The notes under the pieces were generated by a model, which was given only the letters and a program-made list of their open reading frames with translations, did not search any database and was not told the origin of the DNA. From the NCBI RefSeq assembly GCF_035306705.1, contig NZ_DATGNO010000111.1, positions 1-29,963 on the forward strand: a stretch of DNA of 29,963 nucleotides, in the 5' to 3' direction. This document shows positions 6,977 through 14,657 of the stretch, piece after piece. The translations under genes and the position numbers were made by a program. The stretch's first letter is position 1, and every line of letters begins with the position of its first letter. This DNA is from Xanthomarina sp035306705. Its GTDB lineage: Bacteria > Bacteroidota > Bacteroidia > Flavobacteriales > Flavobacteriaceae.

Positions 6977-9028
6977 GTGAAACTATTTGATTTTGTGCCT
7001 GTTAAGCTAACCATCCTTTTGGTTACAGGTATTTTATTGTCTCGTTTTACCGAAATTCCCCTGGATTCTTCTGCTAAAATCACTGGAATACTCCTTGTTA
7101 TCTTGGGTCTTGTTTACTTTTATTCGAAACCCAAATTAAAAAAAACCATCTGGTTTGGATTAACAGCTTATATCACCATGATTTCTTTAGGTGTTTTACT
7201 TGTGAATATCCACAATCAAAAAAATCATAAAAATAATTACACCAACAGTCCTATCTTCATAAAGGACAGCACCTTATTCGTAACTCTAAAAATTTCAAAT
7301 AGCTTAAAATCTAATAAGTTCAACGATAGATATGTGGTTAAAATTTTAAAAATAAATGAAAATTCTGTTGAAGGCCTTTCCCTGTTAAACATCAAAAAGG
7401 ATAGCATGACTCGTATTTTTGATGTAGACGACATACTTATTATAAAAACACAAATCCATTCTATAAAAGAACCATTAAATCCAGATCAATTTAATTATAA
7501 AAAGTTCCTTGAGAATAAATACATTTATTCGCAAATGTATTCTAGTTACGAACAAGTATATATAACAAGCATAACAAAATCCACAATCTATGGATATGCC
7601 GACGCTTTTAGAAAGCATATTGACAACAAACTAAAGGAACACCCTTTTAAACCCGATGAACTTGCCATAATAAACGCGTTGCTATTAGGGCAGAGAAAAG
7701 AATTAAGCGAAGACATTTACAACGATTATAAAAATGCGGGATCCATACATATTCTCGCCGTTTCTGGCTTGCACGTTGGAATTATCCTCATTTTCCTAAA
7801 TTTAATATTTAAGCCCATAGAATACTTAAAACATGGGCGTATTTATAAAATTATCTTGATTATTATCTGTTTGTGGAGTTTTGCCATAATTGCTGGCTTA
7901 TCCGCATCTGTATTGCGAGCTGCACTTATGTTTAGCTTTGTAGCTGTTGCCATGAACATCAATCGTCCAAGAAACACTTTAAATATATTGGCTAGCTCAG
8001 CTTTTGTTTTACTATTATTTAACCCCAATTATCTTTTTGACGTGGGCTTTCAATTAAGTTACTTTGCGGTTGTTGCCATAGTTACTATTTTCCCCTTACT
8101 ATATAGTTATTGGCTTCCAAAATATTGGGTTTTGGATAAATTCTGGCAAGCTTTTATTGTGTCTATTGCTGCTCAATTTGGTGTTTTACCACTAAGTATT
8201 TATTATTTCCACCAAATTCCTGGCCTGTTTTTACTTTCAAATGTGGTTGTGATTCCTTTTCTTGGTTTTATTTTAGGATTTGGAATTATCGTTATTATGT
8301 TATCCATCGTAAATTTCCTCCCAACGTTCTTTGCTATTTTTTATGGGACCATAATTAGTGGTATGAATGGGTTTTTTAAATGGATTGCACAACAAGAAGC
8401 TTTTTTAATTCAAGACATTTCTTTTAATATACTTCAGGTTTTAGCTAGCTATATCATCATCATTAGCGCCTATCAGCTTTATACTAAGAAAAATTTCAAA
8501 CAACTGGTATATTTTCTTTCTGCTATTTTAATAGGGCAAAGTGCACTTATTTACACCAAATATGTGACGGAGACCAAACAGCAATTTCTAGTATTTCATA
8601 AAGGAACATCCACCCTTTTAGGTTTTCAAAAAGGAAAAACCTTGCAGTTATATCATAATATGTCCAATAAAACAGAAACGAAAAACACCATAATCAATAA
8701 TTATATAACCAGTAATTATATCGCAAATATTCAGGAAGATAGCCTAACATGTTTTTATAGAATAAACAACAAATGGCTGTTGGTGATAGATAGTTTGGGC
8801 GTTTATAATATTAAATCCTTTAAACCGGATTATATAGTGCTTAAAAACTCTCCACGCATAAATTTAAACAGACTTATCGATTCCTTGCAACCACAAGTCA
8901 TTATAGCCGATGGCAGCAATTATAAATCTTATATGAGCCGTTGGGAAGCCACCTGCGAAAAGCAAAAACTCCCTTTTTATCAAACGAATAAAAAAGGAGC
9001 TTTTGTTCTTTCGTTAAAGAAAGATTAA
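6977..9028 (+). CDS. comEC: ComEC/Rec2-family DNA-uptake channel protein
   Basis: Inner-membrane channel protein of the ComEC/Rec2 family, implicated in import of single-stranded DNA during natural transformation. It starts with GTG at 6977; the ATG two bases upstream is followed at once by TGA. At 683 residues: an N-terminal hydrophobic hairpin (about 10-75), a soluble DUF4131-like segment (about 80-215), the multi-spanning Competence domain (about 225-520) containing SIHILAVSGLHVGIIL and the LSASVLRAALMF stretch, then a C-terminal domain (about 535-683). That last domain resembles the end of a metallo-beta-lactamase fold (PDYIVLKNSP, VIIADGSN, KKGAFVLSL) but shows no HxHxDH metal motif. Last gene of the surE-lpxB run. 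Its TAA overlaps the stop codon of the convergent thioredoxin-like gene. Confidence 0.93.
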   Translation: MKLFDFVPVKLTILLVTGILLSRFTEIPLDSSAKITGILLVILGLVYFYSKPKLKKTIWFGLTAYITMISLGVLLVNIHNQKNHKNNYTNSPIFIKDSTLFVTLKISNSLKSNKFNDRYVVKILKINENSVEGLSLLNIKKDSMTRIFDVDDILIIKTQIHSIKEPLNPDQFNYKKFLENKYIYSQMYSSYEQVYITSITKSTIYGYADAFRKHIDNKLKEHPFKPDELAIINALLLGQRKELSEDIYNDYKNAGSIHILAVSGLHVGIILIFLNLIFKPIEYLKHGRIYKIILIIICLWSFAIIAGLSASVLRAALMFSFVAVAMNINRPRNTLNILASSAFVLLLFNPNYLFDVGFQLSYFAVVAIVTIFPLLYSYWLPKYWVLDKFWQAFIVSIAAQFGVLPLSIYYFHQIPGLFLLSNVVVIPFLGFILGFGIIVIMLSIVNFLPTFFAIFYGTIISGMNGFFKWIAQQEAFLIQDISFNILQVLASYIIIISAYQLYTKKNFKQLVYFLSAILIGQSALIYTKYVTETKQQFLVFHKGTSTLLGFQKGKTLQLYHNMSNKTETKNTIINNYITSNYIANIQEDSLTCFYRINNKWLLVIDSLGVYNIKSFKPDYIVLKNSPRINLNRLIDSLQPQVIIADGSNYKSYMSRWEATCEKQKLPFYQTNKKGAFVLSLKKD

Positions 9029-9570
9029 TTGGAGAATTCTGGTTTAAAAGCACTGTAATAAGCCGAAAAATCGTCTTGAGTTTTCATATTAACATGCTGA
9101 TTGGCTGTAAATAACTTCAAGTATAATTCTAATTGTTGTGGAGTTTTATAGCCTATCACGGGAGTTAAAAACTCGGCTTGCTCGTCTAAGAACAAGATGG
9201 TTGGATAAGATCTTACACTAAAATATGAGGCTAACTGGTGTGCCGAATTGCGTTTGTTGGCATTGGCAGCATTGTAACTAGGGTTTTTAAAGACATTCCC
9301 TTTAAAGTTTATAGTTTCATCTCCTTCAGCATTAAATTTTACAGCATAGTAATGTTTGTTTACATAAGCTGCCACATCTTTATTTTGAAAGGTATTTTTA
9401 TCTAACATTTTACAAGGACCACACCAATTGGTATAGGCATCTATCATGATTTTTTTTGGATTTTTCTTCTGAAGTTCCACGGCTTTTTCTAAAGTTACCC
9501 AATTAATTTCTTGGGCAGATAAGTTAGTAGCGACCAATACTAGGGCGATTAGGGATAGTACTTTTTTCAT
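9025..9570 (-). CDS. Secreted thioredoxin-like protein
   Basis: Periplasmic thiol-disulfide protein of the thioredoxin fold (thioredoxin_7-like), 181 residues. A signal peptide covers about 1-19 (MKKVLSLIALVLVATNLSA, cleavage before QEINW). The active site is WCGPC (C50 and C53), the cis-Pro is P123 in SYPTILF, and a helical tail runs from about 142. A roughly 25-residue insertion between the active-site helix and the cis-Pro strand (GDETINFKGNVFKNPSYNAANAN) is longer than in plain thioredoxin. Monocistronic in appearance. The stop codon overlaps the comEC stop by four bases (9025-9028), so the two transcripts must overlap tail to tail. The partner substrate is unknown; a disulfide reductase or maturation role is an inference. 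Confidence 0.9.
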   Translation of the reverse strand: MKKVLSLIALVLVATNLSAQEINWVTLEKAVELQKKNPKKIMIDAYTNWCGPCKMLDKNTFQNKDVAAYVNKHYYAVKFNAEGDETINFKGNVFKNPSYNAANANKRNSAHQLASYFSVRSYPTILFLDEQAEFLTPVIGYKTPQQLELYLKLFTANQHVNMKTQDDFSAYYSAFKPEFSN

Positions 9571-9755
9571 TTATAACAATTTTATAATTTTTTTTTTGAA
9601 GCTGTCTTAATATGCCTCACAACAACATGTTCCACTTAGTCGATATATCATAAATACCTTACTAATTTATAATTTTGTGAATGAACCAAAACCAAAATGG
9701 ATTCCAAACATATTGATTTTAAGTTTAGTCTTTTCAAAAATTGTTCCTAAAATAT

Positions 9756-9785
9756 AAAAAACACTCCAAAATTGAAGTGTTTTTT
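9756..9785 (-). terminator. Intrinsic terminator of the DPP IV/POT operon
   Basis: Perfect 10-bp inverted repeat AAAAAACACT (9756-9765), 10-nt loop, AGTGTTTTTT (9776-9785). Read on the minus strand it follows the last POT gene by about 25 bp and ends in a T-rich run, as expected of a rho-independent terminator. Because the stem ends are A/T runs it could also work in the other direction. Confidence 0.85.
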
Positions 9786-9808
9786 ATAAATTTTAACGAT
9801 TTAATCGA

Positions 9809-11596
9809 TTATCGTACACCATGCATCAGTTTTTTGAGGACAGGGTTTAATACCATCGACACAAAACCAACTGCAATTGGAATGATGGCAAAGATTAAAA
9901 AGAAGGTTCCTAAAGAATACTCTTCAGAGATTTTATCAATCATACCGCCCATGGTGTTCGCTAGTTTTTGACCAACCGCAATCGCCAGATACCAAACTCC
10001 AAACATAAAACCAATCATTCTGGCTGGCACTAATTTACTTAAATAAGACAATCCTAATGGTGAAAGACAAAGCTCTCCCATAGTATGGAACAAGTAGGCC
10101 AATATCAAGAATATCATGCTTACAGAAGCTGTTTTGGCTCCTGAAGGAATGCCAGATGCTCCATAAGCTAAAATAGCAAACCCTAAACCTAATAACACCA
10201 ATCCGATGGCATATTTTATAGCGGCACTTGGATTGTATTTACTTTCCCACCACTTTGAAAAAATAGGTGCCAATGTAATAATAAAGAAGGAATTTAAAAT
10301 TCCAAACCAAGTAGCATCTACTTTTAATTCTTCAGAGAATGATTTGTCGTAAATACGATAAATTACTAATACCCATAAGCCAAGGAATGCGATGGCCAGC
10401 ATAATATTTGAAGCTCCAATTTTTGTAAACGTTTTTCTGAAAATCAAGAAAATAACATAGGTTATGATTATTAACGGAATAGTTGTCAATAATCCATCTA
10501 CAATCTTAAATACAGTTGCTGTATTCCCAACCAAATCCCTATTTGTATAATCACTTGCAAACAAGGTCATCGAACCGAGGGATTGTTCAAAAAAAGCAAA
10601 AAAGAAAACGGTAAAAAGTGCAAAAATTGAAACGGCAACCAATCGATCTCTAACAATAGGAATATAGCGAGAGATACGCGCAATTAATAACGCTAAAAAC
10701 AGCACTAAAGCTGAAAGGACCACAAAGTTTGATCCACTCATCCCCATGAATTCAAATGGCAACATAGAAGTGCCACCAATTTTTTCTAAAGGATCGTTAA
10801 ATAGATACAGCAACCCACCCACAGATGATAATACAATAAGGATTTTATCAAGTGTTGTAAACGGATTCAATTTAGAAGCAACTTCTACTTCTTCCTTAAT
10901 AACTTCTGGATCTGTAACATCTTCGCCTTCATGGAATACAACGTCGATTTTCTTTGATGGTACGGCGCCAATTTTTCCAAATATTTTATGAGCTAATAAA
11001 AACTGTAACATTCCAAGTAACATAAAAATTCCAGCAAGACCAAATCCATATGCCCAACCATAATTTTCAGCTAAATATCCGCAAAGCATCATTCCAAAAA
11101 AGGCTCCAGCATTAACACCCATATAGAAAATGGTATAGGCTCCATCTTTCTTGGATTCTCTGGTTTTATACATCTCCGAAATGATGGAAGTAATATTTGG
11201 CTTAAAAAAACCAGTACCAATCACTAATAAAGCTAAACCCAGGTAAAATGAAGCAGTTGTTTCAAAAGCCATCGATGCGTGGCCCAGAGTCATGATAACA
11301 CAACCAATAACCACAGCGATGCGGTATCCTGTATATTTATCTGCTATCCAACCTCCAATAATTGGTGTTAAATATAAGAGCGATGCATAAGTTCCTATCA
11401 AAGCAAATGCATGTTCACTCGACCATTCCCAGCCTGGATTATTGCTCACTAACGGTGCTGTTAAAAATAAAATAAGAAGGATTCGCATTCCATAGAAAGA
11501 GAATCGTTCCCACATTTCTGTAAAAAAGAGAATAAATAATCCAACTGGATGCCCTAAAACCGTGTCTTTAAAAAGATTTTCAATGTCAGTATTCAT
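9809..11596 (-). CDS. POT/PTR proton-coupled di/tripeptide transporter, long form
   Basis: Proton-dependent oligopeptide transporter (POT, MFS superfamily) in the inner membrane, 595 residues, the longest of three tandem paralogues. Signature residues: ExxERFxxYG as E27/E30/R31/Y35/G36 in TM1, K132 in FFKPN (TM4), FYMGVN at 157-162 (TM5), E337-Q338 in FFEQ (TM7) and E508 in GELCLSP (TM10). Beyond the 12 core helices I see two additional hydrophobic hairpins. One lies between TM6 and TM7 (about 249-266 and 290-307), the place of the HA/HB helices of bacterial POTs. The other lies between TM7 and TM8 (about 367-387 and 397-413). That predicts about 16 membrane segments. Last gene of the operon, 23 bp after its neighbour. 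Confidence 0.93.
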   Translation of the reverse strand: MNTDIENLFKDTVLGHPVGLFILFFTEMWERFSFYGMRILLILFLTAPLVSNNPGWEWSSEHAFALIGTYASLLYLTPIIGGWIADKYTGYRIAVVIGCVIMTLGHASMAFETTASFYLGLALLVIGTGFFKPNITSIISEMYKTRESKKDGAYTIFYMGVNAGAFFGMMLCGYLAENYGWAYGFGLAGIFMLLGMLQFLLAHKIFGKIGAVPSKKIDVVFHEGEDVTDPEVIKEEVEVASKLNPFTTLDKILIVLSSVGGLLYLFNDPLEKIGGTSMLPFEFMGMSGSNFVVLSALVLFLALLIARISRYIPIVRDRLVAVSIFALFTVFFFAFFEQSLGSMTLFASDYTNRDLVGNTATVFKIVDGLLTTIPLIIITYVIFLIFRKTFTKIGASNIMLAIAFLGLWVLVIYRIYDKSFSEELKVDATWFGILNSFFIITLAPIFSKWWESKYNPSAAIKYAIGLVLLGLGFAILAYGASGIPSGAKTASVSMIFLILAYLFHTMGELCLSPLGLSYLSKLVPARMIGFMFGVWYLAIAVGQKLANTMGGMIDKISEEYSLGTFFLIFAIIPIAVGFVSMVLNPVLKKLMHGVR

Positions 11597-11619
11597 ATAA
11601 ATTAATTTAGTTAGTTTAG

Positions 11620-13020
11620 TTAGTTAATTGATGGTTTGGCAACTTCATATCCTTCTGTTTCATCATCAATTTCATGTTCATCATCTTCTGCACCATGAGT
11701 CAAAAGTTCTAGTCTTTTTCTAAAAATCATAACTAGAAATCCAAATATCACACAAAATACTGCAATTCCAGTAAAGATGGTAAACTCTCCATATTTTGAA
11801 GCAGATTCCCCTAATAACCCAGCTAATTTATTTCCAAAACCTGTCATAGCAAAAAATACTCCCATCATTAAAGAAGCATATTTTACAGGTGCTAACTTAG
11901 TAATATAGGATAAGGCCACTGGAGAAAGACATAATTCTCCAACTGTATGGAACAAATAAGCCAATACCAACCAATACATGGCTGAGGCGCCAGTACTTTC
12001 AAATTGTGCTGAAGCTGCAGACATGAAAAAGAATCCGGTTCCCATGATAATTAAACCTAAGATCATTTTAAAAAGTGAGGTAGACAGTTTCCCCTTCAGT
12101 TTTCTTCGTGCCCAAAAAGCAGCTACCGTTGTTCCTAAGAAGATAATAAACATGGCATTTAAGGACTGAAACCATGAAGCTGGAATTTCCCATCCAAGGA
12201 AAGCTCGATTCGTATTGTCCATGGCATAGATATTCATTAATCCACCAGCTTGTTCATAAGCTCCCCAAAAAACAATAACTAAAAGAAAAGATAACAAGAG
12301 AACAACAACACGGTCTTTTTCAATTTTGGATAGAGGCCTCTTTAACGCAGCCCTTTCTTCGGCATCTTCGGATTCTCCTACAAAATTACCTACATGCGCC
12401 AAGTATTTTTGCCCCATAACATATTGGATCAACCCAAGAGTCATTCCAATGGCAGCCAATCCAAACCCGTAATGCCATCCGTGAACTTCACCTACATAAC
12501 CTACGATGATACTCGATAAAAAAGCGCCTACATTAATACCTATGTAAAAAATAGTAAATCCTTTATCTCTTCTAATATCTCCTTGTTTATATAGCCCGCC
12601 TACCATGGTTGAAATATTTGGTTTAAGCATACCTACACCTAGGATAATTAATCCAAGACCTGAGTAAAATGCCCACATCTGCTCTATAGCCAAAACACCA
12701 TGTCCCGCAACAAGCAAAATACCACCATATAAAACGGATTTTTTCTGTCCTAAAAATTTATCAGCAATCCATCCGCCAGGAATGGAAGCCACATAAACCA
12801 ACATGGTGTACCATCCATAAAGCGCTAAAGCATCGCCATTGGACCAACCTAAACCAGCATTATCTCCTTGTGATTGTGCTACTAAGTATAACACTAAAAT
12901 GGCACGCATACCATAATAGGAGAAACGCTCCCACATTTCGGTGAAAAATAATATGAAAAGACCTACTGGGTGTCCAAAAAGTTCTTTGCGTATTATTGGT
13001 TTAGCTACGTTCGTTGACAT
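11620..13020 (-). CDS. POT/PTR proton-coupled di/tripeptide transporter, short form
   Basis: Second POT paralogue, 466 residues. It keeps the functional signature: E28/E31/R32 with YYG in TM1, K133 in MLKPN, FYIGIN in TM5, E256-Q257 in YEQAGG (TM7) and E362 in GELCLSP (TM10). Both extra hairpins are absent. TM6 is joined to TM7 by a short charged loop (about 211-236), and TM7 runs directly to SWFQSLN of TM8, giving a plain 12-helix MFS topology. The C terminus ends in an acidic tail (EDDEHEIDDETEGYE, about 445-459) not seen in the other two copies. Middle POT gene of the operon, 33 bp after the upstream POT gene. Substrate preference cannot be read from sequence. Confidence 0.93.
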   Translation of the reverse strand: MSTNVAKPIIRKELFGHPVGLFILFFTEMWERFSYYGMRAILVLYLVAQSQGDNAGLGWSNGDALALYGWYTMLVYVASIPGGWIADKFLGQKKSVLYGGILLVAGHGVLAIEQMWAFYSGLGLIILGVGMLKPNISTMVGGLYKQGDIRRDKGFTIFYIGINVGAFLSSIIVGYVGEVHGWHYGFGLAAIGMTLGLIQYVMGQKYLAHVGNFVGESEDAEERAALKRPLSKIEKDRVVVLLLSFLLVIVFWGAYEQAGGLMNIYAMDNTNRAFLGWEIPASWFQSLNAMFIIFLGTTVAAFWARRKLKGKLSTSLFKMILGLIIMGTGFFFMSAASAQFESTGASAMYWLVLAYLFHTVGELCLSPVALSYITKLAPVKYASLMMGVFFAMTGFGNKLAGLLGESASKYGEFTIFTGIAVFCVIFGFLVMIFRKRLELLTHGAEDDEHEIDDETEGYEVAKPSIN

Positions 13021-13053
13021 AAGTATTTAGGTTAGTTAGGTGGCTTGTAATAA

Positions 13054-14646
13054 TTAATTAATTCCGTGCATCATTTTCTTTAATTTCGGATTTAATATTA
13101 ACAACACCACTGCCGCTATCATAGGTATTGCCGCAATGATTAAGAAAAATATAGACATGGAGTACGTTTCCGATATTTTATCAATGTATGATCCAGTCAT
13201 TCCTGCAATAAAGTTAGCAATGGCAGAAGCTGTAAACCACAGTCCAAATAATAAGCCTGCTAAACGTTTGGGAGATAGTTTGGAAACATAAGACAAACCT
13301 ACTGGCGACAAGCACAATTCTCCTGTTGTGTGAAAGAAATATGCCAATATCAACCAAATCATACTCACCTTCGCTGTTTCTGCTCCTTGCGGAATGCTAC
13401 TAGCTCCAAGTGATAAAACCACAAACCCAACACCTACTAAGGCCAAGCCCATAGCAAATTTAACAGGACCTGAAGGGTTCCATACTTTTTCCCACATTTT
13501 ACTAAAAGATGAAGCCAACGTAATAATGAAGAACGAATTTAAAATCTGGAACCAAGAAACAGTTACTTCAGTATGCTCTAAACTAAATTCTCTATATACT
13601 TTCCATCCACCTAAAATCCAAATAATAACAAAGGAAATTGCAGTAAAGATGATGGTTAATGGATAATCTTTATAAATTTTCTTTCCTAGGCCGTAAAGCA
13701 CCCAAGAAACGATGATAATTGGGAAAATAGTCAAAATAGCATCCACCCATTTAAATATGGTACCCGTACTACCTTCTAAAACACGTTGCGTATAGTTTTT
13801 AGCAAAAACAGTCATCGAGCCACCTGCTTGTTCAAAAGCAAAAAAGAAAAATATACTGGCAACCATTAGTACTCCTACAACTACTAATCTATCTCGTACA
13901 ACGTTAGCAGGTAATTCCTCTTCATCTGCTGCATCTGCGACGTCTGTAACTTTATCTAAATCTGAAACAATTTCTTTTTTAGGCTCTTGACCTATAACAC
14001 CAAAAATATTCTGTCCAAAATAGAATTGCAACATTCCAAATAACATAAACACTCCAGCCAATCCAAACCCATAGTGCCATCCTACTTTTTCACCTATATA
14101 CCCACAAAGCAACATTCCTAAGAATGCTCCAGCGTTAATTCCCATATAAAAAATAGTATAACCTGCATCTTTTTTAGAACTTGAATCTGGATATAGGTTT
14201 CCTACCATGGAAGAAATATTTGGCTTAAATAAACCATTTCCTAAAATCATAAATGCCAAACCAACATAGAAAAAGGTAGGGCTCACCATTTCGAGCGCCA
14301 TAGAAGCATGTCCTAAAGTCATGACTAAAGCTCCCAATAAAATAGCTTTTCTAAATCCTGTAAATTTATCTGCTATCATCCCTCCAATAAGTGGGGTTAA
14401 ATAAACTAAACCAGTATACCAGGCGTATAGTTGCATAGCATCGGCATTGGTCCATTCCCAACCGCCTTTACCAATTTCTGTTATTAAGAATACGGTTAAT
14501 AACGCTCGCATGCCGTAATAACTGAATCGCTCCCACATTTCTGTAAAAAACAATATGAACAATCCTGCTGGATGCCCCATTACCATTTTATCGTCAACAC
14601 CTTTTTTCGCGAGATGCGTAATTAACGCTAGATCTTTTTCTTGCAT
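13054..14646 (-). CDS. POT/PTR proton-coupled di/tripeptide transporter, intermediate form
   Basis: Third POT paralogue, 530 residues and the first to be transcribed after the peptidase gene (11-bp gap). Signature residues: E36/E39/R40 and YYG in TM1, K141 in LFKPN, FYMGIN in TM5, E272-Q273 in FEQAGG (TM7) and E443 in GELCLSP (TM10). It has a short acidic TM6-TM7 loop (about 222-248) with no HA/HB helices, but it carries the extra hydrophobic hairpin between TM7 and TM8 (about 301-320 and 330-346), so about 14 segments. It ends in LKKMMHGIN, very like the LKKLMHGVR end of the long form. Those two are likely closer relatives of each other than of the short form. Confidence 0.93.
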   Translation of the reverse strand: MQEKDLALITHLAKKGVDDKMVMGHPAGLFILFFTEMWERFSYYGMRALLTVFLITEIGKGGWEWTNADAMQLYAWYTGLVYLTPLIGGMIADKFTGFRKAILLGALVMTLGHASMALEMVSPTFFYVGLAFMILGNGLFKPNISSMVGNLYPDSSSKKDAGYTIFYMGINAGAFLGMLLCGYIGEKVGWHYGFGLAGVFMLFGMLQFYFGQNIFGVIGQEPKKEIVSDLDKVTDVADAADEEELPANVVRDRLVVVGVLMVASIFFFFAFEQAGGSMTVFAKNYTQRVLEGSTGTIFKWVDAILTIFPIIIVSWVLYGLGKKIYKDYPLTIIFTAISFVIIWILGGWKVYREFSLEHTEVTVSWFQILNSFFIITLASSFSKMWEKVWNPSGPVKFAMGLALVGVGFVVLSLGASSIPQGAETAKVSMIWLILAYFFHTTGELCLSPVGLSYVSKLSPKRLAGLLFGLWFTASAIANFIAGMTGSYIDKISETYSMSIFFLIIAAIPMIAAVVLLILNPKLKKMMHGIN

Positions 14647-14657
14647 AAGTTCTTTTT

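Noticed and set aside
13394..13666. Frames opposite the large genes (for example 90 codons here)
   Set aside because: They lie fully antisense to genes with clear families, have low-complexity composition and no start context.
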